NCBI RefSeq assembly: GCF_003014695.1
Contig: NZ_PYAS01000002.1
Span: forward strand, 310,001-374,000
Direction: 5' to 3'
DNA: 64,000 nucleotides
Source of the DNA: Dyadobacter jiangsuensis
GTDB lineage: Bacteria; Bacteroidota; Bacteroidia; Cytophagales; Spirosomataceae
This document shows, in pieces, positions 32,915 to 42,458 of this stretch (positions are counted from its first letter, which is position 1; each line of letters opens with the position of its first letter). Below the pieces are notes generated by a model. It had not been told where the DNA came from and made no database searches. It worked only from the letters and a program-made list of their open reading frames with translations. The translations under genes were made by a program, and so were the position numbers.

Positions 32915-34495
32915 CTAGTCTTCATTTTTGTAAAAAATCAACGTCGATAAGCTCCTGGGTGGAATTGAAAATAAGCCATTATTGATCCTTTTTACATTTC
33001 CCCGCCGCATATCAACCCCCTTCTCCCCGGTAGTCAAATAAACCTCTGCACCTTTCACCTTCAACCCGCCAATCTCCGGCTTTAACATCCGTTCCTCGTT
33101 CCCATAGTTAATAGCCACCAACACCACCTGTTTCTCATTGGCATAAGCCGAAACCATCAAATCCTGCGCAATTTGTTCCCTACTTAGCTTGTCGCCCCGA
33201 TCGATGTTCAGCCGATGCATGCCCGGGCGGATGAAGCGGCTGTAATGCCCTAATGCCCATAAATTCTTGGTGGCCGTGATGGTACCATCCACGTACTCGC
33301 GCGAGGAAGGTGCGAGGGCGATGAGGTAATATCGCGTGTCGAAGTCGGGATTGCCGGGTTCCCAGCTGTTCCAGAGCTGCCAGGCGGCGGCGTTGCCGTA
33401 GACGAGGTCGTCGTGGATGACTTTGGAGAGGAACAGGGCACAGTCGATGGCCGGGATGCGGCCGGTTTTGCCCTCACGGTAGCCGTCGGCGAGCATGGAA
33501 TATTCGGTTTGCCAGAAGGTGACGCCGTATTTGGCGGTGGTATCAGCTACGTGTCGGCGGATGGCGATGCGGGAGCTGTCGCCTTTGTCGGTGAAGTAGC
33601 TGTGGCCGCCGATGAGGCGCGGAAGGTTACGGAGGCCGGTTAATGCCAGCTTGCTTTTCGGGTTGAAAAAGGCTTGCGTTTGTTGGGTAGCGTTACCGGT
33701 TCTGGTGTAGAGAAAATCGAGTTGCGCGGCTTCGGTGATCAGAATTTGGGAGGTCGAACCGGTTGCGGTCAAAGCACTGTCCAGGGATTGGGCGACGTGG
33801 GCGATCTCGTCGTTGCGCCACGGGCTTCCTTCCTGCTTGGCCCCTTGCCCCGGAGCGTGGTACCAATCCCATTGCGGCTCGTTAACAGGACTGATGTAAT
33901 TGAAATGCAAACCTTCGTCTTCGAAGTGCTTTAAAACCGTCGTGAGGAAGCGAGCATAGTCGTCGTAATGCTCCGGTTTGAGATTTGAAATGTAATCTTT
34001 ATCGGTTTTATAGCCCCGGCCATTCTTCGTAAACTGTACCGGCGGCGTGTTAGAGAAGGCAATCAGGTTTTCGACGCCGTATGCTTTCGCTTTTTTGGTA
34101 AACCATATATAACCGGCTTGTTTCGACCAATCGTAGGTTCCATCGGGCCGTAGGAAGCATTCGACACGTTTGCGGAAATCGGTAATGCCGCTGCTGTCGC
34201 CCTGCTCGGCTGTACCGCCGCCAATGTTGAACCGCCAGGCCGAGAGGCCGATGCCTTTGGGGTTGCCATGGGCGTCGAATTCCTTGCTGAAAAGCCATTC
34301 GGCCATTTGCTCGCGGTTTTGGGTCGGCCAGTTTTTAGCAATGCCCTCGGTAAACCAGGCGCCGGCGGCACCAAAGTTGTCAATCTTTTGTACTTTGTTT
34401 TGGGTATTGATTTTGATGACCAGTTCTTTCGGCCGTTGGGCGTAGGAGAGAACGGAGCTAAGTACTGAAAGGGTAGTGATCAGAAGATTTTTCAT
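32915..34495 (-). CDS. GH30-family glycoside hydrolase (beta-1,6-galactanase/xylanase-like)
   Basis: A 526-residue secreted glycosidase. The ATG at 34495 gives a signal peptide MKNLLITTLSVLSSVLSYAQ; earlier in-frame starts are rejected. The GH30 (beta/alpha)8 barrel shows the acid/base E206 in VNEPQWDW and the nucleophile E331 in WQTEYSM. The C-terminal beta domain (LMVSAYANEKQVVLVAINYG) is the usual side domain. It most resembles the galactanase-like GH30 group, but subfamily is uncertain. Its start lies 7 bp after the NRAMP-like gene, placing it in the 5-oxoprolinase operon, an unexpected position for a polysaccharide hydrolase. Confidence 0.82.
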   Translation of the reverse strand: MKNLLITTLSVLSSVLSYAQRPKELVIKINTQNKVQKIDNFGAAGAWFTEGIAKNWPTQNREQMAEWLFSKEFDAHGNPKGIGLSAWRFNIGGGTAEQGDSSGITDFRKRVECFLRPDGTYDWSKQAGYIWFTKKAKAYGVENLIAFSNTPPVQFTKNGRGYKTDKDYISNLKPEHYDDYARFLTTVLKHFEDEGLHFNYISPVNEPQWDWYHAPGQGAKQEGSPWRNDEIAHVAQSLDSALTATGSTSQILITEAAQLDFLYTRTGNATQQTQAFFNPKSKLALTGLRNLPRLIGGHSYFTDKGDSSRIAIRRHVADTTAKYGVTFWQTEYSMLADGYREGKTGRIPAIDCALFLSKVIHDDLVYGNAAAWQLWNSWEPGNPDFDTRYYLIALAPSSREYVDGTITATKNLWALGHYSRFIRPGMHRLNIDRGDKLSREQIAQDLMVSAYANEKQVVLVAINYGNEERMLKPEIGGLKVKGAEVYLTTGEKGVDMRRGNVKRINNGLFSIPPRSLSTLIFYKNED

Positions 34496-34502
34496 AGTGC
34501 AT

Positions 34503-35660
34503 TTAAAATACATTGAAACCCATTGCGAGCAGAATAAGCACAACGGCCCACCCGGCGGCTTGGAGCAGTACCGGATGTCGATAACTGCCCATTAACCGTT
34601 GTTTGCGGCTCGCGACGAGCAAAATGGCGAGGGCAATAGGCAATACAAATCCATTTAAAGTACCTACAAATACCAGCACTTTGACCGGCCGACCTACGAC
34701 CAGGAAAATGACCGTCGAAATAAGGATAAAAACAATGGTAATGGAGGATTGATACTGCTCGATCAAAGGGTGAAATGACCTCAGAAACGAAATGGAAGTA
34801 TAGGCCGCGCCGACCACCGACGTAATGGCCGCTGCCCAGATCATTAACCCGAAAAGCTGCTTACCAAAAGAGCCTGCTGCATTTTCGAATACGGAGGCCG
34901 ATGGATTGTCGGGGTTAATGCTCGCACCGGCGAGGATAATGCCCAGCGTTGCCAGAAAGAGGAGATAGCGTATTAATGCCGTAATGAGTATGCCGGTGGA
35001 TGCGCCGCGGTTGACTTCCTTCAATGCGGTTTCGCCGCGCATGCCCGAGTCGAGCAGGCGATGCGCCCCTGCGAAGGAGATATACCCGCCCACTGTTCCG
35101 CCGACGAGTGTCAGCGTAGCAATAGGGTCGAATTTTTCGGGGAAAAAGGTATGGTGTATGGCGCTGCCCAATGGCGGGTGCGAGGTGAATGCAACGTAGA
35201 GAATGAGGGCGATCATCACGAAGCCGAGTAGCTTGGCAAAACTGTCCATGGCCTTGCCTGCTTCTTTGAACAGAAAGATGCCGATCGCAATGGCGGCGCT
35301 GAGTATCGCACCGGTTTCCACGCTGACGCCCGTCATGGCCTCCATGCCGAGCCCTGCGCCGGCGACATTGCCGATGTTGAATGCCAATCCACCGGCTACG
35401 ATCAGGAATGCGAGCAGGTAGCCGAGGCCGGGGAGGAGCTCATTGGCCAGGTCCTGGGCACGTTTGCCGGAGACGGTGATGATCTGCCAGATGTTGAACT
35501 GGACGGCGAGGTCGATCAGTATCGACAGCAGAATGACAAACCCGAAGCTGGTCGCCAGCTTTTCGGTGAAGACGGTTGTTTGGGTCAGGAAGCCGGGGCC
35601 TACCGCGGAGGTGGCCATCAGGAATGCCGCGCCTAGCAGCGCGTTTTTGTTTTTTGACAT
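34503..35660 (-). CDS. Divergent NRAMP-family transporter
   Basis: A 385-residue membrane protein with about 10-11 helices; the ATG at 35660 is preferred to a GTG upstream. It matches the NRAMP fold (GPGFLTQTTVFTEKL in TM1), but the canonical TM1 metal motif DPGN is replaced by GPGF and the TM6 MPH motif by an FAGAH segment, so the known Mn/Fe ligands are missing. Homologues of this kind (YcsG-like) occur beside 5-oxoprolinase genes in other bacteria, and here the gene starts 24 bp after the fused 5-oxoprolinase. Transport of 5-oxoproline or another organic substrate is a reasonable inference; metal transport is the alternative. Confidence 0.78.
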   Translation of the reverse strand: MSKNKNALLGAAFLMATSAVGPGFLTQTTVFTEKLATSFGFVILLSILIDLAVQFNIWQIITVSGKRAQDLANELLPGLGYLLAFLIVAGGLAFNIGNVAGAGLGMEAMTGVSVETGAILSAAIAIGIFLFKEAGKAMDSFAKLLGFVMIALILYVAFTSHPPLGSAIHHTFFPEKFDPIATLTLVGGTVGGYISFAGAHRLLDSGMRGETALKEVNRGASTGILITALIRYLLFLATLGIILAGASINPDNPSASVFENAAGSFGKQLFGLMIWAAAITSVVGAAYTSISFLRSFHPLIEQYQSSITIVFILISTVIFLVVGRPVKVLVFVGTLNGFVLPIALAILLVASRKQRLMGSYRHPVLLQAAGWAVVLILLAMGFNVF

Positions 35661-35684
35661 ATTGTTTTGCCACAAAGGCACGAA

Positions 35685-38600
35685 TTAAGCACCATAACCC
35701 CCGCCCCCTGGAGTTTCAATAGTCAAAACATCTCCCGCATTCACTTTCAGACTACAAATTCCGGGTAATTCATTAATTGAACCATTTGATAGCAACGTAT
35801 GCCGCCCGCAAGTGCCATCGTTGCCTCCTGCCAATCCATAAGGCGCATGCCGCCGGTGCTGGCCAAGCAGCGTAACCTGCAACGAGTTCAGAAATTCCAG
35901 TTTGCGCACGATACCATCTCCGCCCCGCCAGCGCCCCGCTCCACCCGAACCATGGCGAATGCCGAATTCCAGCAATCGCACCGGATACTTCCGTTCCAAT
36001 TGCTCGGGATCGGTAATGCGGGTATTGGTCATGTGCTGATGCACCGCCGAGCGACCATTAAAGCCGTTGCCGGCACCCACGCCGCCACCGATGGTTTCGT
36101 AATAACCGAATTGATCATTACCGAATAGGAAGTTGTTCATCGTCCCCTGGCTGCAAGCGGCCAGGCCAAATGCTTTCAGTAACGTATCAACCAATCGCTG
36201 GCTTACCTCCGTGTTCCCGCCGACTACCGCAGGACATTGCCAGGGATCGTCGGAGAATTGGGGATGCAGGAAACTGTTTGCAGGGAGTTTGATTTCCACG
36301 TCTTGCATCAAGCCGTCATTCAAAGGAATCTCCTTGTTGACCAAAAGTCTCAAAACGTACAGAATGGCGCTGTATAAAATGGAAATATTGGCATTGAGGT
36401 TATTCGGATGCACGCCCGAAGTGCCGGTGAAGTCGAAAATCTGCTTATTATCGGTTATGCTGATTTTTACGGCTATCCGATGATTGTTATCCAAAAGCTC
36501 GGAAGCCTCAAAAACCTGTCCTTGCAAGGGCTCCAATGCATTCCCAAGCTGCAAAACGGCGGTTTGTTTCAGCATTCCCATGTATTTCCGGACGGTTTCC
36601 AGTCCATGGTTTTCCACCAGTTTCAATAGCTGGGAACTGCCTTTTTTCAATGCAGACAATGCCGCAATAATGTCGGCCTCGTTGGAAAGAAACGACCGGG
36701 TGGGGTAGGGGCCGCCCGTAAATAATTCCCGCAATGCCTCCCATTGGAATTCGCCCGCCTTTACCAGGTATTGCGGCACAATTACAACGCCCTCTTCCGC
36801 CAGGCAAACGGCGTCCGGCGGCATCGAGCCCGGTGTTTTACCACCCACTTCGGCATGGTGCGCGCGGTTGATCACATAGCCTGCACAAGTTTGATCCTCC
36901 GTAAATACCCCGGCGATCAACGTAATATCCGGCAAATGCGACCCGCCGTATTGCGGATGGTTGGTAATCACCACATCACCAGGGCCGATTGCGATGGCCT
37001 CGCGCACGAGGCGCCCGCATATACCCATGCTGCCCAGGTGTACGGGAATGTGCTGCGCGTTCACAAGGAGCTCGCCGTCGGCGTCGAGCAATGCGCAGGA
37101 GAAATCGAGGCGTTCTTTGACATTGACTGAAAACGCCGTGCGCTGCAACTGGACGCCCATTTCGTCGGCAATGGCCTTAAAACGGTTCGTGAAAAGCTGC
37201 AATGCTACTTCCTCGCTTTGGGTTTCGGTGCGCGTTTGTGTAGTCTCCGTTTTCCACGCAATGGCATCCAGGCCTTGCTGAACCACCAGTTTCCAGCCTT
37301 TCGGCAAATAGGTTGTGGAGGTATTATTGAGCAGTATGGAAGGCCCTTCCAGCTGGTCGCCAGGATGGAGGTTGTCCCATTCGAAAACGGCTGTTTCAGG
37401 TAGGTTTATATCATGTAAAAATGGCTTAATGATACTGGTAGGAGGCATTTTTTGCCCATTTTCGATCAGCCGTAATGGAGCGATTCCGGGGCTGCGCTCC
37501 TGCATTTTGAGTTTGATACTTTCCAGTTCCACCACTGCATTGGCAGGATAATAACCGAATTGTCCACGATAGGTTTCCTCAAAGACAGCAAGCGTAGTGT
37601 CACCGGAATAGGCTATTTCAACCGTGTTCTCCTGACCGGAAAGGCGCAAGTAAACATGGCAGAATACGGTTTCAAAAGCGTCAATACCTTGATTTCTGAG
37701 CATTTCGGTTGCCCGCTTTTCTAAAACATCCTGCCACTCAAAGATGCTTTTTTCAGCTTCGGTCCAGGGCAGTAGAATCTGCTTTGAAACAATCGTGCTG
37801 ATCAGCGCCTCGCCAATGCCCGCTGCGCTGAAAAGTCCGCCGTCATAGGGTAGTAGTACCGTACTCATATCCAGCAATTCGGCCAGCTGGCACGCGTGCA
37901 AGCCTCCCGCGCCGCCGAAGGTTACCAGTGCAAACGCGTTGGGATTAATCCCTTTTTCCACGGAGATTTTACGAATGGCATCGGCCATTTTTTCATTGGC
38001 GATGCTTTCGAGACCGGTCAGGATTTCCTGGTGGCTGAGCTGGTTGGCGGTTTCGGTTTGAATGCGGGTACGAAGTTCTTCCAGCCTGGCAATGGCTGCT
38101 CCTGCATGGATAGGAATGCTGAATTTCGATGTTTCCAGCTTGCCGAGCAGCAGGTTGATATCTGTAACGGTCAATGGCCCGCCGGCACCATAGCAGGCAG
38201 GGCCGGGCGAGGCACCAGCGCTTTCCGGACCTACTTGCAGTGAAAAGCCATCAAACCAGCACACAGAACCGCCGCCCGCCGCTACGGTTTCGATAGCCAG
38301 GGTAGGGTTATGGAATTCGATACCGTCAATCTCGGTAATGTATTTCAGCTCCGGCTGGCCGTCGATCAGCGCGGTATCCGTGCTGGTACCGCCCATATCG
38401 AAGGTTATCGCTTTTGTGAAACCCAGTTTTTGGGCAAAATTGGTGGCTGCCACCATTCCGCCGGCCGGGCCGCTCAGGAGGCTGTCTTTCGCACGAAAAC
38501 CACCCACTTCGGAAAGGCTGCCGGTGCTGGTCATCACTTGCAGGCTGCCGCTGTGGAGCGCGCCGTTGTTTAGTACCCCACGGATATTAGTCAGGTATTG

Positions 38601-39461
38601 GTCAAGAATGGGATCGAGGTAGGCATTCACCACGGCGGTTTGGGTTCTTCGCAAATAGTGCGAAAACGGAAACAGATCAGACGACGCGGAGACGTATTTT
38701 GCCCCATTGTTCCGGAACCAGCTGCCAAGCTGTGATTCATGTTCCGGATTTTGGTAAGAATGCAATAGAGAAAGGGCAACTGACTTATAATCAGTAAGTC
38801 CGTGCGTCGATTTGAAATCAGTCAAATCCAGCGCTTCAATCACATTTCCGTCGGCGTCCAGCCGCTCATCGACTTCCAGCACTTCGCTGTAAAGTAATTT
38901 GGGTTCGGGAATATCAAGCTGAAAGAGCGACGGACGCTGCTGATTGCCGATGTAGAGCAGATCTTTAAAGCCCTTTGTCACAACCAGCAGTGTTTTTGCA
39001 CCTTTCCTTTCGAGCAATGCATTGGTGCCCCTGGTGGTGCCCAGCCGCATGGCAATGGGCGGAAGCGGTTGATCGAGCGGTGTTTGGGTAAGCAGCCGCG
39101 CGGCCAGAATGGGAGCTTCTTCGCCGGTCGTTATTTCAAAATCGACGGGTCGGTCGAAAGCAAGATCGTTGGTTAATGTAATGGTGTGCCGCTGCCGGTC
39201 GATGCTTGCAATACGGTTATGCGTTTCGCTTCCGTGCAGTTTGAATGTATAGTTTCTGAAAAGGTCGCCGTCGTAGGGCCAGGAGGCTTCGAAACGGAAA
39301 GTATTGGGGCTCAATTTATCCGTAATGCGGCCGCGAAGGCAGCTGGAACTAAGTACTTTGATGCGCGTCTTGCTTGCGGCGGGATCAATAGCGAGGCAAT
39401 CGGTAAAAGTCCCGCCTGTATCGATCCAGATTTGCCAGACGGTTTCGGATGTGGTTTTCAA
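35685..39461 (-). CDS. ATP-dependent 5-oxoprolinase, HyuA-HyuB fusion
   Basis: A 1258-residue fused hydantoinase A/B protein, close to the length of eukaryotic 5-oxoprolinase (about 1290). The N-terminal HyuA half starts with the ATPase motif DTGGTFTDC (14-22) and contains [12 protein letters not shown] near residue 355 and [12 protein letters not shown] near 520. The HyuB half begins near residue 745 ([12 protein letters not shown]) and ends with the glycine-rich [11 protein letters not shown]. It hydrolyses 5-oxo-L-proline to L-glutamate using ATP. Hydantoinase activity is an alternative, but the single-chain form favours 5-oxoprolinase. First gene of an operon with the NRAMP-like transporter and GH30; a phased GTCA array lies directly upstream. 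Confidence 0.87.
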   Translation of the reverse strand: MKTTSETVWQIWIDTGGTFTDCLAIDPAASKTRIKVLSSSCLRGRITDKLSPNTFRFEASWPYDGDLFRNYTFKLHGSETHNRIASIDRQRHTITLTNDLAFDRPVDFEITTGEEAPILAARLLTQTPLDQPLPPIAMRLGTTRGTNALLERKGAKTLLVVTKGFKDLLYIGNQQRPSLFQLDIPEPKLLYSEVLEVDERLDADGNVIEALDLTDFKSTHGLTDYKSVALSLLHSYQNPEHESQLGSWFRNNGAKYVSASSDLFPFSHYLRRTQTAVVNAYLDPILDQYLTNIRGVLNNGALHSGSLQVMTSTGSLSEVGGFRAKDSLLSGPAGGMVAATNFAQKLGFTKAITFDMGGTSTDTALIDGQPELKYITEIDGIEFHNPTLAIETVAAGGGSVCWFDGFSLQVGPESAGASPGPACYGAGGPLTVTDINLLLGKLETSKFSIPIHAGAAIARLEELRTRIQTETANQLSHQEILTGLESIANEKMADAIRKISVEKGINPNAFALVTFGGAGGLHACQLAELLDMSTVLLPYDGGLFSAAGIGEALISTIVSKQILLPWTEAEKSIFEWQDVLEKRATEMLRNQGIDAFETVFCHVYLRLSGQENTVEIAYSGDTTLAVFEETYRGQFGYYPANAVVELESIKLKMQERSPGIAPLRLIENGQKMPPTSIIKPFLHDINLPETAVFEWDNLHPGDQLEGPSILLNNTSTTYLPKGWKLVVQQGLDAIAWKTETTQTRTETQSEEVALQLFTNRFKAIADEMGVQLQRTAFSVNVKERLDFSCALLDADGELLVNAQHIPVHLGSMGICGRLVREAIAIGPGDVVITNHPQYGGSHLPDITLIAGVFTEDQTCAGYVINRAHHAEVGGKTPGSMPPDAVCLAEEGVVIVPQYLVKAGEFQWEALRELFTGGPYPTRSFLSNEADIIAALSALKKGSSQLLKLVENHGLETVRKYMGMLKQTAVLQLGNALEPLQGQVFEASELLDNNHRIAVKISITDNKQIFDFTGTSGVHPNNLNANISILYSAILYVLRLLVNKEIPLNDGLMQDVEIKLPANSFLHPQFSDDPWQCPAVVGGNTEVSQRLVDTLLKAFGLAACSQGTMNNFLFGNDQFGYYETIGGGVGAGNGFNGRSAVHQHMTNTRITDPEQLERKYPVRLLEFGIRHGSGGAGRWRGGDGIVRKLEFLNSLQVTLLGQHRRHAPYGLAGGNDGTCGRHTLLSNGSINELPGICSLKVNAGDVLTIETPGGGGYGA

Positions 39462-39501
39462 AAGAACGGTTTATGAGAATAGGTAATCAGTTCCCAATTT
39501 A

Positions 39502-39575
39502 GTCAATTCGTGGCATCCTGACTACTCTTGACTACTTCCTGACTATTCTTGACAATTTCTGACAACCGCATGACG
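39502..39575 (-). repeat. Second phased GTCA array, upstream of 5-oxoprolinase
   Basis: On the plus strand TGAC tetramers begin at 39519, 39529, 39540, 39550, 39560 and 39571, a spacing of 10-11 bp, with one opposed GTCA at 39502. Read in the direction of the oxoprolinase gene, this is six GTCA followed by one TGAC, the same order as upstream of gltX. The two arrays also share GTCAAGAGT(A/C)GTCA. The array occupies the gap between the AraC stop codon and the oxoprolinase start, ending about 40-60 bp before that start. Confidence 0.88.
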
Positions 39576-39577
39576 CC

Positions 39578-40450
39578 CTAAATATCCCTGAAACCCTTCT
39601 GGTATTCTCCGGGGGACATGCCGGTCGTCTTTTTGAATACCCGGTTGAAATTCGTCACGTGGTCGAAGCCGGTCTGGTAGCAGATATCCGAAAAGCTGTC
39701 GAACTTACCTGAAAGAATAATTTTGCAAGCCTCATTGATGCGTACCTCGTTCAGAAAGCTGACGAAGGTCTTGTCGGTATGTTTCTTGAAGTACCGGCAG
39801 AATGCCTGAGGTGTGAGGTTGGCTATTTCGGAGATTTCGGCGAGGGAAATGTGCCGTTTGTAGTTGGTGACGAGGTATTGGAAAATGCGGTCCATGCGGA
39901 TACCCTCGACTTCGGAAATGACTTGTTCGCTATTGCTCGTCGCGAGCGGTTTCAGGTCGCGGGTGGTGGAAAACTGGTAGAGGAGCTTGATAAATGCCGC
40001 TACCCGCTGGCTTTCTTTATGGTGAATGATCTCCGAAATGATCTTCTGCACCGCTTCCCGCGCCTCTTCCGGTATTTGAAAACCATTATGCACGCCGTTT
40101 ACAAATTTCCGGATGTTGACCATTTCCGGCAGGCTCAGGATATTTTGGGATAAATAATTGGGATCGAAGAAGATGGAAACGGAGTGAATCTGCCTGGGCT
40201 CGTCGGGATTGAAGTAGGACTCGTCGTTCTTGAAAATGTGTGATTGGTTGGCCCCGATGATGTAAATGTCGCCCGATTCGAACCGCTGCATGTAATTCCC
40301 CGCGACCAGGATTCCCGAACCTTCCACCACCCATTCGATCTGTACTTCGCGGTGGCGGTGCAAATGCGGGTAGTAGTGCGGCAGCTTTTCCTCCTGAACA
40401 ACAATTGTACTTTCGCGGGAAACGGGTATGGTGAATTGTACGACTTTCAT
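39578..40450 (-). CDS. AraC-family transcriptional regulator with N-terminal cupin domain
   Basis: A 290-residue regulator. Residues about 20-110 form a cupin-like effector domain (HYYPHLHRHREVQIEWVV, a His-rich beta barrel). The C-terminal HTH pair spans residues about 190-290: ISLAEISEIANLTPQAFCRYFKK and the second helix-turn-helix FSDICYQTGFDHVTNFNRVFKKTTGMSPGEYQ. Such proteins activate sugar-use genes when the cupin binds its ligand. It lies between the oxoprolinase operon and the GH43/Sus operon, all on the same strand, and is likely to control one of them; the arabinan-type operon is the more natural target. Confidence 0.92.
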   Translation of the reverse strand: MKVVQFTIPVSRESTIVVQEEKLPHYYPHLHRHREVQIEWVVEGSGILVAGNYMQRFESGDIYIIGANQSHIFKNDESYFNPDEPRQIHSVSIFFDPNYLSQNILSLPEMVNIRKFVNGVHNGFQIPEEAREAVQKIISEIIHHKESQRVAAFIKLLYQFSTTRDLKPLATSNSEQVISEVEGIRMDRIFQYLVTNYKRHISLAEISEIANLTPQAFCRYFKKHTDKTFVSFLNEVRINEACKIILSGKFDSFSDICYQTGFDHVTNFNRVFKKTTGMSPGEYQKGFRDI

Positions 40451-40578
40451 AATATTAAATATACGCAGGAAGGTTGGTTAATGCTTCATGCCGGGTAATG
40501 TTTTCATTGATCTTTTGTATTTTTCAGGTATCATCACCGTGAGCGTAATGCGTACGCCGACGTTCTATTTGTTGTTAC

Positions 40579-40773
40579 ATGCCTACGGCATTCAATCGTC
40601 GTGCCCATGCATCGTTTGCTACCAATGTTTCATGCCTGACGGCATTTTGGCGGAAGGCATGAACGTATGGACTACCCATGTTTTGTGCTGTCGAATCCAA
40701 ATCGCGTAGCGATGTAATATTGGTAGCAACGAAATCGCCTCCCCGGTGCCAAAATCCCGTTAGGGATGTAACA
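40579..40773. repeat. Cluster of palindromic modules with a conserved linker
   Basis: Short palindromes ATGCC-TAC-GGCAT (40579-40591), ATGCC-TGAC-GGCAT (40632-40645), ATCGC-GTA-GCGAT (40701-40713) and ATCCC-GTTA-GGGAT (40754-40767) are joined to a linker: GTAATATTGGTAGCAACG follows the third, and the second is preceded by the reverse complement form TTGCTACCAATGTTTC. Modules point in both directions. The cluster fills the 320-bp gap between the AraC start and the GH43 stop codon, where no gene is seen. It looks like an expanded dispersed repeat. Confidence 0.8.
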
Positions 40774-41757
40774 TCAATGCAAACGCAACACAGGCCAATC
40801 ATCTTTCCAATCCAACTGTTCCACACGCAACTTCGATCGCCCATTGTCTTTCGCATTATACCCGTGGAATACCAGGTAGTCGACACCGTCAAACGTGCAA
40901 ACTGCATTGTGCCCCACGCCATGCCACTCGTCGTTGCCTTCGAGAAGCAATGTCCCGCCGCCTTGCATCATTGGGACACCACTACGGTCAACGTATGGGC
41001 CTGTTAATGATTTAGAACGGCCTATGCGCATTTTGTAGGTACTTTTTGCACCCCGGCAACAATAATCATAGGAGGCAAAGAGGTAGAAATAATCAAACTT
41101 TTTGAAAATAAATGGCGCCTCGATGGCCCCGCTACCAGCCGTGGAATCGCCGCCGGGCCTCGTGCGCGGTACGCTCGCGAGGGTAAACCAGGTTTGTGGC
41201 TGCGCAACGCTGCGGGCGTCTGCATCGAGTTTGACCAACTTAATACCATTCCAAAATGACCCAAATGCAAGCCAGGGCCGCTTTTGCTCATCGACGATCA
41301 GGTTAGGATCGATGGCGTTCCATTCATCACGGCCGGGAACGGATTCGATTACCTGACCATGGTCGGTCCATCGGTAATCGGCGCTGGCGGGGTTTAAGGT
41401 TTTGTTGGTGGCAACACCAATGCTCGAACGGTTTTTGCCAAATGTTGAAATTGAATAATAGAGGTAATACATGCCATTGTAGTACGAAATATCCGGAGCC
41501 CAGATGTGTCCTTTAAAACCCGGTACCGCTTTCACTGCCCATTCAGGCGGTGCATTGAATACCGGTTTCTCCTTCTTCCAATTCTGCATATCCTTCGATG
41601 ACCACATGCTGATACCCCTGCCTGTCGCGAAGACATAGTAAACCCCGTCCTGCCGGATTATCACCGGATCGTGAACAGGGATATTCGTTTGCAATGAATC
41701 CTGGGCGCGACCAATCTGCGCGCCCAGGATGAGTAGTAAGAAAATGAATGGCCTCAT
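40774..41757 (-). CDS. GH43-family glycosidase, probable arabinan endo-1,5-alpha-L-arabinosidase
   Basis: A 327-residue secreted five-bladed propeller. After a signal peptide (GAQIGRAQ) comes VHDPVII with the general base D30, WNAIDPN with D150 as pKa modulator, and GAIEAPF with the general acid E213, the three carboxylates of family GH43. The sequence between (GHIWAPDISYYNGMYYLYYS) is typical of arabinanases. The start codon overlaps the DUF3823 stop codon (TAATG), so it is the last gene of the SusC-SusD-DUF3823-GH43 operon. Action on arabinan or arabinose-branched pectin is likely. Confidence 0.9.
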   Translation of the reverse strand: MRPFIFLLLILGAQIGRAQDSLQTNIPVHDPVIIRQDGVYYVFATGRGISMWSSKDMQNWKKEKPVFNAPPEWAVKAVPGFKGHIWAPDISYYNGMYYLYYSISTFGKNRSSIGVATNKTLNPASADYRWTDHGQVIESVPGRDEWNAIDPNLIVDEQKRPWLAFGSFWNGIKLVKLDADARSVAQPQTWFTLASVPRTRPGGDSTAGSGAIEAPFIFKKFDYFYLFASYDYCCRGAKSTYKMRIGRSKSLTGPYVDRSGVPMMQGGGTLLLEGNDEWHGVGHNAVCTFDGVDYLVFHGYNAKDNGRSKLRVEQLDWKDDWPVLRLH

Positions 41758-42446
41758 TATTTCAGCATAATCTTCTGCGGCATGCCGAAAAGCATCTCGC
41801 CGACACCGGAAGTTTTCACACCTATACGCGCATAAATGTACTCGCGTGATGCAAGGTTAGCCGGAATGTTGGCAGTGAGCGTAATCGGTTTCGACAAGTC
41901 GGTGATGTTAGCCGCCACTTCCTGTGCATTACCGACGTTATTGCCGGGGTCGACGATCGTGGTGGTGCCTATGTAAAGGTTCACCCTCTCGAGTGTGCGG
42001 CCGGCCGCAACCTGCTGCACATTGAATGTCGCCGAGACCTTGCCTTCGCCTTTGGAATATGCATCATTTTTAATGACGAAATAAGGGTTGACAGGCACAT
42101 CGATCTCCTTAGAACCGCGCAATTCCACATCGATGGAGTCGGTATTGTCTACCCACGGGCCATTGCCGCGGAGTCTTACGAGTTTGTAATTGCCGTCAAA
42201 AAGTGAGGCCGAAAATGTGCCGTCCTGGGCCACCATCACAGGTATTTTGGTGAAAAGCTGGTAGCCGTGCTGCCAAAGTTCGAGCTGGACACCATTGGAG
42301 CGTACTCCTACCGGTTGCCCTTCAAAAACTACTTTGCCCTTCAAAACCGATTTCGGCTCGGTGCGGTTATCTTTTTCACATCCCGAAAGGCCGGCCATCA
42401 ATGCCAGCAGCAGCGCGGGAATGCTTTGTATGATTCTTGATTTCAT
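41757..42446 (-). CDS. DUF3823 domain lipoprotein of the Sus operon
   Basis: A 229-residue lipoprotein with signal ending MAGLSGC (lipobox cysteine near residue 23). The mature part has two beta domains: an N-terminal prealbumin-like region (LKGKVVFEGQPVGVRSNGVQLEL, residues about 35-110) and a C-terminal Ig-like region. DUF3823 proteins are found in Bacteroidota polysaccharide utilisation loci directly after SusD and are taken to be surface glycan-binding or accessory lipoproteins. It starts 12 bp after SusD and overlaps GH43 by one base. Confidence 0.88.
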   Translation of the reverse strand: MKSRIIQSIPALLLALMAGLSGCEKDNRTEPKSVLKGKVVFEGQPVGVRSNGVQLELWQHGYQLFTKIPVMVAQDGTFSASLFDGNYKLVRLRGNGPWVDNTDSIDVELRGSKEIDVPVNPYFVIKNDAYSKGEGKVSATFNVQQVAAGRTLERVNLYIGTTTIVDPGNNVGNAQEVAANITDLSKPITLTANIPANLASREYIYARIGVKTSGVGEMLFGMPQKIMLK

Positions 42447-42458
42447 TGCTTTTTCGGA

